Shown: positions 38,391-48,198 of the stretch, one piece after another
Layout of the letters: each line of letters opens with the position of its first letter
How positions within the stretch are numbered: the first letter of the stretch is position 1
Assembly: GCA_014360905.1 (NCBI GenBank)
Contig: JACIWW010000007.1
Span: 43,886-107,885, forward strand
DNA from: Chloroflexota bacterium
GTDB lineage: Bacteria; Chloroflexota; Anaerolineae; UBA2200
Reading direction: 5' to 3'
DNA length: 64,000 bases
Notes under the pieces: model-generated
What the model saw: only the letters and a program-made list of their open reading frames with translations
What the model was told of the DNA's origin: nothing
The model's database searches: none
Program-made: the position numbers and the translations under genes

Positions 38391-39032
38391 CTATTGGAAT
38401 GTGATTTCTTCCTTGCCCTTTAACCTGTCCAGGACACGATTCGTGATAATAGTGAGATGGTGATCGTGTTTCACAAAATCTAGTTCATCGCTTGGTATAG
38501 TGAGCACTGGGCACAGATCGAAATGCTGTAGCCAGTCTTCGTAGAAAGAATTGAGCAAAGCCAGATAATCCTCCGTAATGCCAGCCTCAATCACACGGCT
38601 GCGCTGGCGAATGCGTGCCAGCAAAGTCGGCACAGAGGCACGTAGATAGACCAACAGATGAGGTGCCGGCAAGGTGCGGATCACCTCCTCGTACACGCTG
38701 CGATAGGCATTCAGGTCTCGTTTGTCCAGATAATTTAGCGCATGCAAAGCACGAGCGAATATCTCAGCATCTTCATAAATACTGCGGTCCAGAATACTAG
38801 AGGCAGTATGCTCTGTGCTCAAGTAACGATGAATTTTTGCTCGATGCCCCAGGAAAAATATCTGCAAGTGGAAACTCCACTTGCGCATGTCCTGGTAAAA
38901 GTCTGCTAGATAGGGATTATCATCCACCGATTCATAAAAAGCATCCCAGCCCAGGCGTGCAGCCATTAACTTGGCCAGGGATGTTTTGCCTGCACCTATA
39001 TTGCCCGCTACGACGACAAAGTACCTTGGCAT
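38391..39032 (-). CDS. Deoxynucleoside kinase
   Basis: A 213-aa kinase of the dNK/deoxyguanosine-deoxyadenosine kinase family that phosphorylates salvaged deoxynucleosides. Seen: P-loop GNIGAGKTS, the FYESVDDNPYL motif, FHLQIFFLGHRAKIH, the DRSIYEDAEIFA (D-R-S) motif and the arginine-rich lid RIRQRSRVIE. Substrate preference (dG/dA versus dC/dT) cannot be read with certainty. A promoter lies at 39172-39201; recombinase and phosphorylase genes follow. Confidence 0.9.
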   Translation of the reverse strand: MPRYFVVVAGNIGAGKTSLAKLMAARLGWDAFYESVDDNPYLADFYQDMRKWSFHLQIFFLGHRAKIHRYLSTEHTASSILDRSIYEDAEIFARALHALNYLDKRDLNAYRSVYEEVIRTLPAPHLLVYLRASVPTLLARIRQRSRVIEAGITEDYLALLNSFYEDWLQHFDLCPVLTIPSDELDFVKHDHHLTIITNRVLDRLKGKEEITFQ

Positions 39033-39171
39033 TTTTGCTCCTATTGCAGCGCGTTGTGTGCAAGATCAGCAGCCCATGGATTAGAGTAAGCTCCATAACC
39101 AGCAGGCAGGACTTCCATAAGCGGCGCAAATCTCCTGTGCTGATGGATGGATAACCCATACGACTTGTCAA

Positions 39172-39201
39172 AGTATAACACAAGGAAATAATTACAGTCA
39201 A
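39172..39201 (-). promoter_or_regulatory. Promoter of the deoxynucleoside kinase gene
   Basis: Minus strand TTGACT (39201-39196), 18-bp spacer, TATACT (39177-39172). It implies a leader of about 130 nt before the ATG at 39032, in which I see no convincing ORF. Confidence 0.65.
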
Positions 39202-39211
39202 ATGAACGGGT

Positions 39212-39667
39212 TTATTCGTAGCGATCTAGTGGTATGTGTTTGCGCAATTCTTTGATCTGGCTGCGCCTTCGCTTTCGTTCGATGCGCTGCTGTACGCTCT
39301 GAGGCGAGGGTGTTGTTGGCACACGTCGTCTGGATGAACGCAACCCACGCTGCAGCAATTGGACAAACCGTGTTATTGCCTCTTCTCGATTGCGCAACTG
39401 ACTGCGATGAGTAGTGGCCACAATGCGCAAGATGCCTTCGCTATCTATATAGCCAGCCAGGCGATTGAGGAGGCGAGATCGTTGTACGTCGTTCAGGCTG
39501 GGCGAATGCTGCACATCGAAGAGCAGTTCCACGCGTGTCTCACGTCGGTTAACCCTTTGCCCTCCTGGGCCTCCGCTGCGTGAGAAGCGAAACTCTAACT
39601 CAGAAGACGGAATAACCAAGTCACCGGTTATGCGGATGTGTTCTTTGTTTTCCTCTGTCGATATCAT
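39212..39667 (-). CDS. arfB: ArfB-like peptidyl-tRNA hydrolase (ribosome rescue)
   Basis: A 151-aa release-factor-like protein that hydrolyses peptidyl-tRNA on stalled ribosomes without reading a stop codon. Seen: SRSGGPGGQRVNRRETRVEL with the catalytic GGQ, no stop-codon recognition domain, and a basic C-terminal tail (IERKRRRSQIKELRKH) that in the family enters the mRNA channel. It follows queA by 7 nt on the same strand. Confidence 0.9.
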   Translation of the reverse strand: MISTEENKEHIRITGDLVIPSSELEFRFSRSGGPGGQRVNRRETRVELLFDVQHSPSLNDVQRSRLLNRLAGYIDSEGILRIVATTHRSQLRNREEAITRFVQLLQRGLRSSRRRVPTTPSPQSVQQRIERKRRRSQIKELRKHIPLDRYE

Positions 39668-39674
39668 GGCTCTT

Positions 39675-40742
39675 TCACAGGATCAGCATGGCATCGCCGA
39701 AACTATAGAAACGGTAACGCTCACGAATAGCTTCCTGGTACGCACGGTCAATCCGATCTTTTCCGGCAAAGGCTGCTACCAGCATGAGCAATGTCGAACG
39801 GGGTAAGTGAAAATTGGTAATCATGGCGCTGACCACACGGAATGGAAAACCTGGGTATATAAACAGATCGGTAAAGCCAGCGAATGGCCTTAATGGAGTT
39901 TTGCTATCCAGCAGGTGCAAAGCCGCTGTTTCGAGCACACGCACAGTCGTTGTGCCAACGGCGATAATCCGCCGCCCTTCTTCTCGCGCGCGGTTGATAG
40001 CTTCGCTCGTCTCCACCGGCAACTCACAGTACTCGCTGTACATGCGGTGCTCCTCGATATTCGCTTCCTGCACTGGACGGAATGTATCCATGTTGATATG
40101 TAGGGTGACGAAGGCGAATTCAACTCCGTGTTGCTGCAATTGTTGCACCAACTCTGGGGTAAAGTGCAGCCCGGCTGTTGGTGCGGCTACGGAACCACTC
40201 ACCCGTGCGTAGATGGTCTGGTAACGTTCGGCATTTTCCAGTGGAGTGTGGATGTAAGGTGGTAAGGGGATCATACCAATGCGATCGAGCAAGGGCTCGA
40301 TAGGAGCGGAAAAAGAGACCACCCTGCCGCCTCCCTCAGTTGAGGCTAACACGCGGGCGATGATTTCCGGAGCAGGATAGGTCGCACCAGTTCCTATATC
40401 TGTGAACGCATGAATAGCTAGCTCTGTTCCGGGTTTCACCCGCCGGCCAGGTTTCAGCAATACCTCCCAAGTTTCATGATCGCGTTTCTTGATGAGCAGT
40501 AGTTCTACTTTGCCACCACTGGGTATCTTGTGACCAAACAAGCGCGCCGGGATAACACGGCTATCGTTGGCAACCAACAAGTCGCCAGCTTGCAGATACG
40601 TAACGATATCGCGAAAACGGCGGTGTTCAATGCATCCATCAGCGCGATGCAGTACAAGCAGCCTGGAGGCATCGCGCGGCTCAATGGGGGTCTGAGCGAT
40701 TAACTCGGGGGGCAAGTAATAATCGAACTCGCTAGTTCTCAA
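39675..40742 (-). CDS. queA: tRNA preQ1(34) S-adenosylmethionine ribosyltransferase-isomerase QueA
   Basis: A 355-aa enzyme that transfers and rearranges the ribosyl group of SAM onto preQ1 in tRNA to give epoxyqueuosine. Diagnostic segments: FDYYLPPELIAQTPIEPRDASRLL at the start (given in part: YLPPELIAQTP), GGKVELLL, GSVAAPTAGLHFTPEL and FITNFHLPRSTLLMLV-like near the end. The start codon overlaps the stop of the small membrane protein gene by 4 nt, so they are coupled. Confidence 0.95.
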   Translation of the reverse strand: MRTSEFDYYLPPELIAQTPIEPRDASRLLVLHRADGCIEHRRFRDIVTYLQAGDLLVANDSRVIPARLFGHKIPSGGKVELLLIKKRDHETWEVLLKPGRRVKPGTELAIHAFTDIGTGATYPAPEIIARVLASTEGGGRVVSFSAPIEPLLDRIGMIPLPPYIHTPLENAERYQTIYARVSGSVAAPTAGLHFTPELVQQLQQHGVEFAFVTLHINMDTFRPVQEANIEEHRMYSEYCELPVETSEAINRAREEGRRIIAVGTTTVRVLETAALHLLDSKTPLRPFAGFTDLFIYPGFPFRVVSAMITNFHLPRSTLLMLVAAFAGKDRIDRAYQEAIRERYRFYSFGDAMLIL

Positions 40743-41050
40743 AATTGCCTCTTGTTTCTAGTTGCCAGGGCGATAGCGCCAACGATGCACATCACCGCTA
40801 CAGCAGAGATGAGGTTGAGGACGAGGGTGGCAAAAGCGGAGACAAACGCAGCCCTTGTCAAAGCCATACTCCGTCCATACAAGCGTGCTGTAAAGGGCGC
40901 CACCGCTTGCACGGCAGCAAGGAGCGCAAAACCGAGGAAAGCAAGGGCACTGCTAATGTTTCTGCGTTTTAGTACTAGTATGCAAGTGAGGCCTGTTCCC
41001 AGCAGATACGCCAAGAACAGCGGTAGCCTGAGTAAGAAATTGACAGCCAT
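40739..41050 (-). CDS. Small hypothetical membrane protein
   Basis: A 103-aa protein with three hydrophobic segments (LPLFLAYLLGTGLTCILVL, ALAFLGFALLAAVQAVAPF and LVLNLISAVAVMCIVGAIAL). No family recognised. I choose the ATG at 41050 with GGGAGGGA ahead; the frame opens 8 codons earlier. It lies between deoB and queA, overlapping queA by 4 nt. Confidence 0.65.
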   Translation of the reverse strand: MAVNFLLRLPLFLAYLLGTGLTCILVLKRRNISSALAFLGFALLAAVQAVAPFTARLYGRSMALTRAAFVSAFATLVLNLISAVAVMCIVGAIALATRNKRQF

Positions 41051-41084
41051 TGTCCCTCCCTGGATGGCATACAATCCGAGTTTC

Positions 41085-42308
41085 TCACCTCATCGCCGTT
41101 TCCAATGAGGTCACGCGTTGGCATATGCGCCGTTTCTGTAATTCCTTGGCCATGCTACGTCCATCCTTGGGTGGTTGAATGCCAAGCCAGTCAGCAATAG
41201 TCGTCCCTACGTCGGCAAAGGTGTCGCGTGTGCCTAGATTGACTCCTGCTTGGATCTGTGCACCATAGATGAGGAGTGGCACGTACTCTCTAGAGTGATC
41301 CGTGCTGGGCGTAGTTGGATCGCAGCCATGATCGGCGGTAAAGATCAGCACGTCCTCACTGCGCAATGCAGCGAGGAGTTCTGGCACGCGCTCATCTACA
41401 GCCTGCAGGGCTGCCGCATAGCCTTGCGCGTTGTTGCGATGTCCGTAAACCATATCAAAGTCCACCAGGTTGGTAAAGATGAGGCCCGGCCCTGCTTTTG
41501 CCATAGCCTCTAAAGTTTTGTCCACGCCATCCATGTTATCATGGGTATGAACAGCGTAGCTGATACCCTGTCCAGCAAAGATATCCTCGATTTTACCTAC
41601 TGCCCATACGGCTTGGCCGGCTTGCAGAATGTAATCCAGCAGAGTTGGCTCGGGCGGTGCTGCGGAAAAGTCACGGCGTCTATCGGTGCGCTGAAAGGCG
41701 CCTGGCATGCCAATAAAGGGACGCGCAATGACCCGCCCCACATTATGTTCGCCCGTGAGCATCTCGCGTGCAATGCGGCAGATGCGGTACAGCTCTTCTA
41801 CCGGAATAACTTCCTCATGGGCAGCTACCTGGAAGACACTGTCTGCACTGGTATAAACGATGGGGAAACCAGTACGCATGTGTTCTGGTCCGAGCTCTTC
41901 AATGATGACAGTGCCAGAAGCGGGATAGTTGCCCAGAACTTTACGTCCGATGCGCCGTTCGTACTCTGCGATTAATTCTTGGGGAAATCCATGTGGGTAG
42001 GTTGGTAATGGACGGCGTGAGATAACGCCGGCGATTTCCCAGTGGCCAATTGTGGTGTCCTTGCCGACGGACGATTCTGACATACGGCCATAAGCGGCAA
42101 GGGGAGATGGTTCGGGAGATACGCCTAGGATAGGATGGATGTTGCCAAGCCCCAATTTTTGAAAATTGGGCAGGTGCAGACCCCCTACCGCTCTTGCCAT
42201 ATTTCCTAGAGTATCTGAGCCCTCATCGCCATACAAATGTGCATCGGGCAATGCACCGACGCCCACACTATCCAATATGATCAGAATGACTCGTTTAATC
42301 TTGCTCAT
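41085..42308 (-). CDS. deoB: Phosphopentomutase
   Basis: Interconverts ribose/deoxyribose 1-phosphate and 5-phosphate, joining nucleoside phosphorolysis to central metabolism. Alkaline-phosphatase-fold metal sites are visible: the opening [29 protein letters not shown] with the catalytic Thr, [28 protein letters not shown] and [20 protein letters not shown] choose the ATG at 42308, giving 407 aa; the frame is open 13 codons further upstream and the ribosome binding site is weak for all candidates. It fits the purine nucleoside phosphorylase encoded 4 kb downstream. Confidence 0.95.
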   Translation of the reverse strand: MSKIKRVILIILDSVGVGALPDAHLYGDEGSDTLGNMARAVGGLHLPNFQKLGLGNIHPILGVSPEPSPLAAYGRMSESSVGKDTTIGHWEIAGVISRRPLPTYPHGFPQELIAEYERRIGRKVLGNYPASGTVIIEELGPEHMRTGFPIVYTSADSVFQVAAHEEVIPVEELYRICRIAREMLTGEHNVGRVIARPFIGMPGAFQRTDRRRDFSAAPPEPTLLDYILQAGQAVWAVGKIEDIFAGQGISYAVHTHDNMDGVDKTLEAMAKAGPGLIFTNLVDFDMVYGHRNNAQGYAAALQAVDERVPELLAALRSEDVLIFTADHGCDPTTPSTDHSREYVPLLIYGAQIQAGVNLGTRDTFADVGTTIADWLGIQPPKDGRSMAKELQKRRICQRVTSLETAMR

Positions 42309-42441
42309 GATATTTATCATCATAGCGACAGAGCAAAATTTCTGCAAATCTTAGAACACAGAACACCGTGCTCAGTACACCGATTCAGCGTCGTTGGGTG
42401 GAACGGAGAATACGGATGACCTCATGACTATTGCGATGACT

Positions 42442-43350
42442 TTAGTCATTCCCCGATGCCAGCAAGACGGCTACGTTGGTACGCGCTCGATCCAGCCCCA
42501 AGCTCTGCGCCGTGACCAAGCATTTGGTGCGCAGCAGGCAGAGAAAAGATCCCTGATATCTATGGACTAATTCAGAACACGCATAGTAGTTGGCCTGTCC
42601 TTTGCTAATCACCACATTAGTCTGCTCAAGTTCCGCGCGCAGGTCCGCCGACATCTCATCCAGTGGCAATCCCAGCGTGTCCGGACCCGTGAGGATGAGC
42701 GGGGCCAATTTGTCCATGCCCACCTCGTGGGCATCTTCCCACACGGCGTCGCTGGTGATTGGGCCGCCCTTGATTGCTACGGTGATGTGACATCCGTAGC
42801 GTTGCAGTTCAGCGACTAGAAGCGTGTCCAGGGCGATCTCGCCAACGTTGTCGGCCAGATAGAGCACACGACAGTGTTTGCGCAACAGCGCCTGTAATGC
42901 CGCAACGTGGTCCACAGCCAATCCTTCGCTGACAACGAGCGAAAGTTGTGCTGCGATGTCCTCTACGGGCAAATGGTAACCAGTTCCCACGGTGCGGAAA
43001 TCAAGGTAGTTGCCAGCAATAGCCCACAAGACCAACAGGCGCAAGCGTTCCAAATCATTTCCTATCCCCATCACTTCTCGGGCAACTTGATCCCGCAGGG
43101 CCAAACCTGCTTCATTGCACCGTTTCCGCAAATCGCGAAAGGGCATCTCTTGCTTTGTGCGCTCTTTCAACAGGCGATGAACGCGAGTGATATAGAAAGA
43201 AGGGATGCGTTGTTGGTCGAACTCCTGTCCCATCCAGGACAAGGCTTCACAAAGGATAGCCAGGCGCTCTGCTTCATCCGTGACGGTTGCTTCCAGAGCG
43301 CCGCGCAGGTCGTCAATGATACAGCTCGCACAAGCCATTTGGGTCAACAT
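42442..43350 (-). CDS. DUF89/ARMT1-like family protein (putative damage-control phosphatase)
   Basis: A 302-aa protein of the DUF89 family, metal-dependent phosphatases that remove harmful sugar phosphates and related metabolites. Seen: N-terminal [13 protein letters not shown], the conserved [33 protein letters not shown] and [11 protein letters not shown]. Substrate is unknown. A start at 43338 is equally possible. It lies 133 nt upstream of deoB on the same strand, so a role on pentose phosphates is an attractive inference. Confidence 0.85.
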   Translation of the reverse strand: MLTQMACASCIIDDLRGALEATVTDEAERLAILCEALSWMGQEFDQQRIPSFYITRVHRLLKERTKQEMPFRDLRKRCNEAGLALRDQVAREVMGIGNDLERLRLLVLWAIAGNYLDFRTVGTGYHLPVEDIAAQLSLVVSEGLAVDHVAALQALLRKHCRVLYLADNVGEIALDTLLVAELQRYGCHITVAIKGGPITSDAVWEDAHEVGMDKLAPLILTGPDTLGLPLDEMSADLRAELEQTNVVISKGQANYYACSELVHRYQGSFLCLLRTKCLVTAQSLGLDRARTNVAVLLASGND

Positions 43351-43403
43351 GGCACAAGCTTACTGCAGTCTATGCAGCGGGGCAAATAGTGTGGGCGCTG
43401 CAT

Positions 43404-43432
43404 TTGTCAAAGCTCAACTCCGGTGCTATAAT
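43404..43432 (+). promoter_or_regulatory. Promoter of prfA
   Basis: TTGTCA (43404-43409), 17-bp spacer, TATAAT (43427-43432) with TG just upstream of the -10. Start expected near 43439. Confidence 0.75.
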
Positions 43433-43455
43433 AATATAGTACACTGCATCTCATT

Positions 43456-43490
43456 GAGCCCCTGCCTACAAGGGGCTCTTTTTGGGTTTT
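43456..43490 (+). terminator. Terminator-like hairpin in the prfA leader (attenuator candidate)
   Basis: GAGCCCCT / AGGGGCTC (8-bp stem, 7-nt loop) followed by TTTTTGGGTTTT, located between the prfA promoter and its start codon. The gene on the other side is divergent, so no upstream gene needs this terminator. Confidence 0.7.
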
Positions 43491-43498
43491 GGGGTGAT

Positions 43499-44587
43499 AT
43501 GAACACGGTATCTATTGTGGATAAATTAGCACAGATTGAACAGCGCTATGAGGAACTAGAGCGTCTGTTGGCTGATTCTGAGGTAGCCACGGACTATAAT
43601 CGGCTGCGTCAATATGCCCAGGAGCGAGCTGACATCGCAGACCTGGTGGAAACCTATCGTCATGTCAAGTCAATCCAGCAAGAGCTGGAGAAGACCAAGA
43701 GCATGTTGGAAGATGATCTGGATGACGATATACGTGTTCTGGTCGAGCAAGAGATAGAGCGATTGGAATTCCAAGAAAGCGAACTGCAGCAGAAGCTGCG
43801 TCTGCTCCTCCTGCCTAAGGACCCCAATGATGAGCGGAATGTCATCATGGAGATCCGTGCCGGCACAGGAGGTGAAGAGGCAGCCTTGTTCGCGGCTGAT
43901 CTATATCGCATGTATGCCCGTTATGCGGAAGCCCACGGTTGGAAGACAGAGTTGCTGAGCGCTAATGTGACGGGCATAGGAGGTTTCAAAGAGATCATCT
44001 TCGAGGTGCAGGGTAAGGGTGCTTATTCCCGATTGAAGCATGAAAGCGGCGTGCATCGGGTACAGCGTGTGCCTGTCACTGAAGCGAGCGGTCGCATTCA
44101 TACCTCCACTGCAACGGTAGCAGTCTTGCCTGAAGTGGATGAGGTGGATGTGGAGATCAAACCGGAGGACTTGCATATTGAGGTCTTTCGCTCCAGTGGA
44201 CATGGTGGCCAAAGCGTGAATACCACCGACTCTGCTGTACGCATCACCCATTTGCCCACTGGTATTGTTGTATCTTGTCAGGATGAACGATCCCAGTTAC
44301 AAAATAAGATGCGTGCCCTGTCCATCCTTCGTGCGCGTCTATATGACATAGAACGGCGAGCACTTGAGGAAAAAGTGGATGCTGCGCGCCGTTCCCAGGT
44401 AGGCACGGGCGAACGGAGTGAAAAAGTCCGTACCTATAACTTTCCGCAGAATCGCGTTACCGACCACCGCATCAATTTCTCCAGCTATCGCCTCGAAGAG
44501 GTGCTAGCGGGGGAATTGGACGAGTTCATCGAGCAACTCATCGCGGCAGAACAGGCGGAGAAACTGCGTGTTGCTGGCATCGAATAA
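43499..44587 (+). CDS. prfA: Peptide chain release factor 1
   Basis: RF1 recognises UAA and UAG and triggers release of the finished peptide. Seen: N-terminal coiled-coil domain, the PVT tripeptide (P-x-T class, hence RF1 not RF2) in [14 protein letters not shown], and [19 protein letters not shown] with the catalytic GGQ. The true ATG is at 43499 (362 aa); the open frame runs back to 43205 across the promoter and into the divergent DUF89 gene. prmC, which methylates the GGQ glutamine, overlaps its end by 20 nt. Confidence 0.97.
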   Translation: MNTVSIVDKLAQIEQRYEELERLLADSEVATDYNRLRQYAQERADIADLVETYRHVKSIQQELEKTKSMLEDDLDDDIRVLVEQEIERLEFQESELQQKLRLLLLPKDPNDERNVIMEIRAGTGGEEAALFAADLYRMYARYAEAHGWKTELLSANVTGIGGFKEIIFEVQGKGAYSRLKHESGVHRVQRVPVTEASGRIHTSTATVAVLPEVDEVDVEIKPEDLHIEVFRSSGHGGQSVNTTDSAVRITHLPTGIVVSCQDERSQLQNKMRALSILRARLYDIERRALEEKVDAARRSQVGTGERSEKVRTYNFPQNRVTDHRINFSSYRLEEVLAGELDEFIEQLIAAEQAEKLRVAGIE

Positions 44588-45470
44588 CCGCTATTCTGCC
44601 TCTGACGATATGCCCAGAAATGCCACAGTGCAGCAGGCACTCTTGTGGGCCACTTCTGTTCTTTCTGCGGCTGGCGTCCCTTCTCCCCGGCTCGACGCTG
44701 AAGTCCTGTTGGCCCATGCATTGGAGTGGAAGCGAGCCCGCCTGTATGCTAGGCCAGAATGGAAATTGACGGCTGATCAGCAACAATCCTTCCAGTCGTT
44801 TGTAGAACGTCGGCATTGTCGAGAACCGGTGCCGTATATCATCGGGCATCGAGAGTTCTACGGACTTGATTTCATCGTGGACCGCAGAGTCCTCATCCCC
44901 CGTCCCGAAACCGAGCTGCTGGTAGAGCGCGCCCTAGAGACAGCCGGGTGCTTAGGGAAGGACAGGTTGATCCTGGCTGATATAGGCACAGGCAGTGGCA
45001 TAATCGCTGTGAGCCTGGCCATACACCTTCCCGATGCAACAGTGTACGCGACGGATGCTTTTGCTGAGGCATTGGAAGTGGCTGCCTGCAATATTGCGCG
45101 TCATCATCTCTCGCATCAGGTGCATTTGCTTTTAGGGGATTTGCTCCAGCCCTTGCCTGAACGGATCAATATCATCGTAGCCAATTTGCCCTATGTCTCT
45201 GTGGAACATCTGGCCAGCGCGCCTCCAGATATGGTTGCTTACGAACCTCTAGCGGCTTTAGATGGAGGGCCAGATGGATTGGTGCATATTCGGCGTTTGT
45301 TAACCCAGGCTGGCCAGTGGCTTTTGCCAGGTGGAGCGATCCTGCTCGAGGTGGGGGCTGACCAGGGCCAGGAGGTTACAGAGTTTGCGGCGCAGCACTA
45401 TCCTGGCGCAAAAATAGAGTTATTCCAGGATTATGCAGGATTAGATCGGATTGTGCGCATTCAGACGTGA
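44568..45470 (+). CDS. prmC: Release factor glutamine methyltransferase PrmC
   Basis: Methylates the glutamine of the GGQ motif in release factors using SAM. Seen: N-terminal helical domain, SAM site [16 protein letters not shown], and [10 protein letters not shown], the NLPY variant of the catalytic N-P-P-Y motif. The GTG at 44568 has GGAG within prfA 7 nt upstream; an ATG at 44610 lacks a site. The 20-nt overlap with prfA matches the common prfA-prmC pairing. Confidence 0.95.
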   Translation: MLLASNNRYSASDDMPRNATVQQALLWATSVLSAAGVPSPRLDAEVLLAHALEWKRARLYARPEWKLTADQQQSFQSFVERRHCREPVPYIIGHREFYGLDFIVDRRVLIPRPETELLVERALETAGCLGKDRLILADIGTGSGIIAVSLAIHLPDATVYATDAFAEALEVAACNIARHHLSHQVHLLLGDLLQPLPERINIIVANLPYVSVEHLASAPPDMVAYEPLAALDGGPDGLVHIRRLLTQAGQWLLPGGAILLEVGADQGQEVTEFAAQHYPGAKIELFQDYAGLDRIVRIQT

Positions 45471-45479
45471 GGGATGACG

Positions 45480-46103
45480 ATGCTGGTATTGCCGATTAGC
45501 CAACCAGGCAGCATAGAACAAGCTGTGGCCGTTTTGCGCGCTGGGCAGGTCATCGCCTTCCCTACTGACACAGTATACGGCGTGGGAGCACACGGTTTCA
45601 TGGCCTCGGCCATCGAGAAGTTGTATGATCTAAAGGGGCGCGAGCGTCAGAAGGCTATTCCGTTGTTGATCGCGCGCATAGAAGATCTCACGACGGTGGC
45701 CGTTGACATACCCGCTATTGCCTGGCGCCTGGCGGAGCGCTTCTGGCCAGGTGCAGTGACATTGGTGCTGCCCAAAGCAGCGACGGTTCTGGACGTGCTT
45801 ACCGCCGGTGGAAACTCCGTGGCGGTGCGCCTTCCAGGGCATGATGCGATATTGCAGCTCATCGCAACACTTGGGGCACCCTTAGCGGCAACCAGTGCCA
45901 ATCTCTCGGGGCAACCTGAAGCGGTAACCGCTGAAGAAACGCAAGCGATCTTTGGCACTCAACTAGCATTGATCCTCGATGGTGGCCGTTGCCCAGGTGG
46001 AGTGCCATCCACAGTGGTAGATGCTACTGTGCTCCCACCGCGCATCCTCCGTCGTGGCGCGTTGGCTGAAGAGGTCGAGGCGTTTCTTTTTCGATTCTTA
46101 TAG
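45480..46103 (+). CDS. tsaC: L-threonylcarbamoyladenylate synthase (YrdC/Sua5 short form)
   Basis: Makes threonylcarbamoyl-AMP from threonine, bicarbonate and ATP for t6A37 in tRNA. About 207 aa of YrdC domain: AGQVIAFPTDTVYGVGAH, LYDLKGRERQKAIPLLIA, and ATSANLSGQPE. I choose the ATG at 45480 because GAGGG stands 6 nt ahead; an ATG at 45474 is also in frame. Third gene of the prfA-prmC-tsaC operon; a hairpin terminator follows directly. Confidence 0.93.
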   Translation: MLVLPISQPGSIEQAVAVLRAGQVIAFPTDTVYGVGAHGFMASAIEKLYDLKGRERQKAIPLLIARIEDLTTVAVDIPAIAWRLAERFWPGAVTLVLPKAATVLDVLTAGGNSVAVRLPGHDAILQLIATLGAPLAATSANLSGQPEAVTAEETQAIFGTQLALILDGGRCPGGVPSTVVDATVLPPRILRRGALAEEVEAFLFRFL

Positions 46104-46135
46104 AGTAAGGCTAGCAGCTTTACTCTTCTTCTTTT
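46102..46135 (+). terminator. Terminator of the prfA-prmC-tsaC operon
   Basis: AGAGTAAGGCT / AGCTTTACTCT (11 bp with one G-U pair, 3-nt loop) followed by TCTTCTTTTGTCT. It overlaps the 3' end of convergent tatA. Confidence 0.7.
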
Positions 46136-46308
46136 GTCTCTTTCTCCGCGGCTTCCGTCTTCTCTTCCGATTGGCGGATTTCTCGACGGAACTCGCGGAT
46201 GCTTTTGCCCAGTGCTGCGCCAATCTCGCTCACCCGTCCTACACCGAAGATGAGAATAACGATCAGCAACAAGATCAGCAATTCAACTGGGCCAATATTG
46301 CGCAACAT
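46120..46308 (-). CDS. tatA: Sec-independent translocase TatA
   Basis: A 62-aa component of the twin-arginine export pore. One TM helix (LLILLLIVILIFGVG) then the amphipathic helix RVSEIGAALGKSIREFRREI and an acidic-basic tail. The ATG at 46308 follows GGAGGAGAA; the frame is open upstream to 46389 but that start is not needed. TatA and TatB are not fully separable on this sequence. No tatC is near. Confidence 0.9.
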   Translation of the reverse strand: MLRNIGPVELLILLLIVILIFGVGRVSEIGAALGKSIREFRREIRQSEEKTEAAEKETKEEE

Positions 46309-46451
46309 TTCTCCTCCCAGGAAAGGTAACTTGCTGTTCCATGGGCTATGACCATGCTGTCTGCTTGAATATGGCAGGACAGCACGCATCCCCTGCCTTT
46401 AAAACTAACATTTTCTAGTATAGCACATAACCCATCAGAGTTCAAAAGCGC

Positions 46452-46480
46452 TTGCATTTATCCTCCATCCATGCTAAACT
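46452..46480 (+). promoter_or_regulatory. Probable promoter of dnaX-ybaB-recR
   Basis: TTGCAT (46452-46457), 17-bp spacer, TAAACT (46475-46480), 24 nt before the dnaX ATG. Confidence 0.4.
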
Positions 46481-46504
46481 ATTCTTAGCACTGAAGGAGG
46501 GCAA

Positions 46505-48175
46505 ATGACCGCGCAGGCATTATACCGCAGATGGCGCTCGCAAACTTTTGCTGAAATCATTGGACAGGAGCATGTCACGCATACGCTGCTTAATGCGTTG
46601 CGCGCTGGCCGCATTTCTCATGCCTACCTGTTCGCTGGTCCCAGGGGTACGGGCAAGACAACTACAGCCAGGGTGTTAGCCAAGGCAGTCAACTGCCTAA
46701 ATCCACAAGATGGTGAGCCATGCAACCGTTGTTCCATCTGCCAAAGCCTGAATGAAGGCCGTTCGTTGGACCTGATTGAGATGGATGGCGCATCCAACCG
46801 CGGTATAGATGAAATACGCGATGTGCGGGAGAAGATCGTTTTCGCCCCTAGCGAGTGCCGCTACAAGGTCTATGTGATTGACGAAGTACACATGCTGACG
46901 GATCCAGCGTTCAATGCGCTGCTCAAGACGCTTGAAGAACCACCCCCACATGCCATCTTTATCTTGGCCACGACCGAGCCACACAAAGTTCCGCTTACTG
47001 TGCTTTCGCGTTGCCAGCGTTTTGATTTTCGTCGTGTTTCTCTTTCCCATCTCAAGCAAAAATTGGAACTCATCTGCGCCCGAGAAGGCATCCGCATTCA
47101 ACCAGCCGCCCTGGATGCTATTGCTCGCCATGCTTCAGGCAGTTTTCGCGATGCAGAGAGTTTGCTGGATCAGTTAGCTTCTTATGAGGCGGAAATCACT
47201 TTAGAGGATGTGCGTCAGGTGCTGGGTGCAGCCCCGCAAGAGATCATCACAGGGATGATCCAGGCACTGGTGGCTCGGGACGTCAGTGCAGGTCTTAGAC
47301 TCATTAACGAGGCCGTGGACAGTGGTGTGGAACCCCGTCAGCTCACGCGAGAGGTGCTAGAGTATCTGCGTGGACTGCTTTTGGTGAAGAATGGCAGTGC
47401 ATCCTTGTTGCAAGTGACGGATGCGATGCGACAGGAAATGACGGCATTGGCTGAGGCAATGCCTCTGGAGCGCTTGCTGCAGACAGCCAAGCTCTTCAAT
47501 CAGGCAGCCAATTACTTGAAGACAAGTTTACACGGGCAGCTACCACTTGAACTGGCTTTTGTGGAAGCAGCATCGTTGGATGAAAGAGCAACCGCCTCGG
47601 GCGAAAAAGGAGCACCTATGCTTCGTGAGCAGCCAGCACGTTCCCCAGCACCCAAGCCGGCTACTGAGGAAAAGGAGAGCATTGCTGTCGCTGAGAGCAT
47701 AGCACAATCCACTGTAGCGCCTATATCGAGCGCCGTGACAGAGTCTGCTGAAGAAGCGGTGGAGCCACCACCGGCTCCTTCAGCAGAAGAGACTACTGCA
47801 TCGGGAATCACTCTGGCCTGGCTGCAGGAGAATTGGGGCAGGCTACTGCAGGCAACCAAGCCGCGGAATCGCATGGTCGAAGCCCTTTTAAAGTCCTGTG
47901 AACCAATATGCGTGGAAGAAGATTTGGTTACTCTGGGTTTTTACCATAGTTTTCACAAAGAAAGAGTAGCAGAAGACAAGCACCGCGTGGTCGTTGAGGA
48001 AGCGTTGGCAGAACTGACTGGGCGTTTCTATCGCGTGAAGTGCGTCCTTTACGAGGGGGACCGCAAAGGGAGAGAGCAACAAAACGAAGTAGAACGCCGT
48101 GAGAAACTGCTAGAGAACCCTGTGGTCAGCGAAGCCATCAAGCGTTATGGTGCTAGAGTGGTAGATATACAGTAG
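46505..48175 (+). CDS. dnaX: DNA polymerase III subunit gamma/tau
   Basis: A 556-aa clamp-loader ATPase. Seen: the opening LYRRWRSQTFAEIIGQEHV, Walker A GPRGTGKTTTARVLAKAVNC, the four-Cys zinc site with CNRCSIC, Walker B VYVIDEVHML, sensor 1 FILATTEPHKVP, then domain III and a variable Ala/Glu-rich region (about 370-430) leading to a tau-like C-terminal domain. GAAGGAGGG precedes the ATG. First gene of the classic dnaX-ybaB-recR operon. Confidence 0.97.
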   Translation: MTAQALYRRWRSQTFAEIIGQEHVTHTLLNALRAGRISHAYLFAGPRGTGKTTTARVLAKAVNCLNPQDGEPCNRCSICQSLNEGRSLDLIEMDGASNRGIDEIRDVREKIVFAPSECRYKVYVIDEVHMLTDPAFNALLKTLEEPPPHAIFILATTEPHKVPLTVLSRCQRFDFRRVSLSHLKQKLELICAREGIRIQPAALDAIARHASGSFRDAESLLDQLASYEAEITLEDVRQVLGAAPQEIITGMIQALVARDVSAGLRLINEAVDSGVEPRQLTREVLEYLRGLLLVKNGSASLLQVTDAMRQEMTALAEAMPLERLLQTAKLFNQAANYLKTSLHGQLPLELAFVEAASLDERATASGEKGAPMLREQPARSPAPKPATEEKESIAVAESIAQSTVAPISSAVTESAEEAVEPPPAPSAEETTASGITLAWLQENWGRLLQATKPRNRMVEALLKSCEPICVEEDLVTLGFYHSFHKERVAEDKHRVVVEEALAELTGRFYRVKCVLYEGDRKGREQQNEVERREKLLENPVVSEAIKRYGARVVDIQ

Positions 48176-48198
48176 AAGTGGTGAGGGAGGACAAGTCA

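Noticed and set aside
43205..43498. N-terminal extension of RF1 by 98 codons
   Set aside because: It overlaps the prfA promoter and the divergent DUF89 gene and shows no RF1 similarity; the ATG at 43499 gives the normal length.
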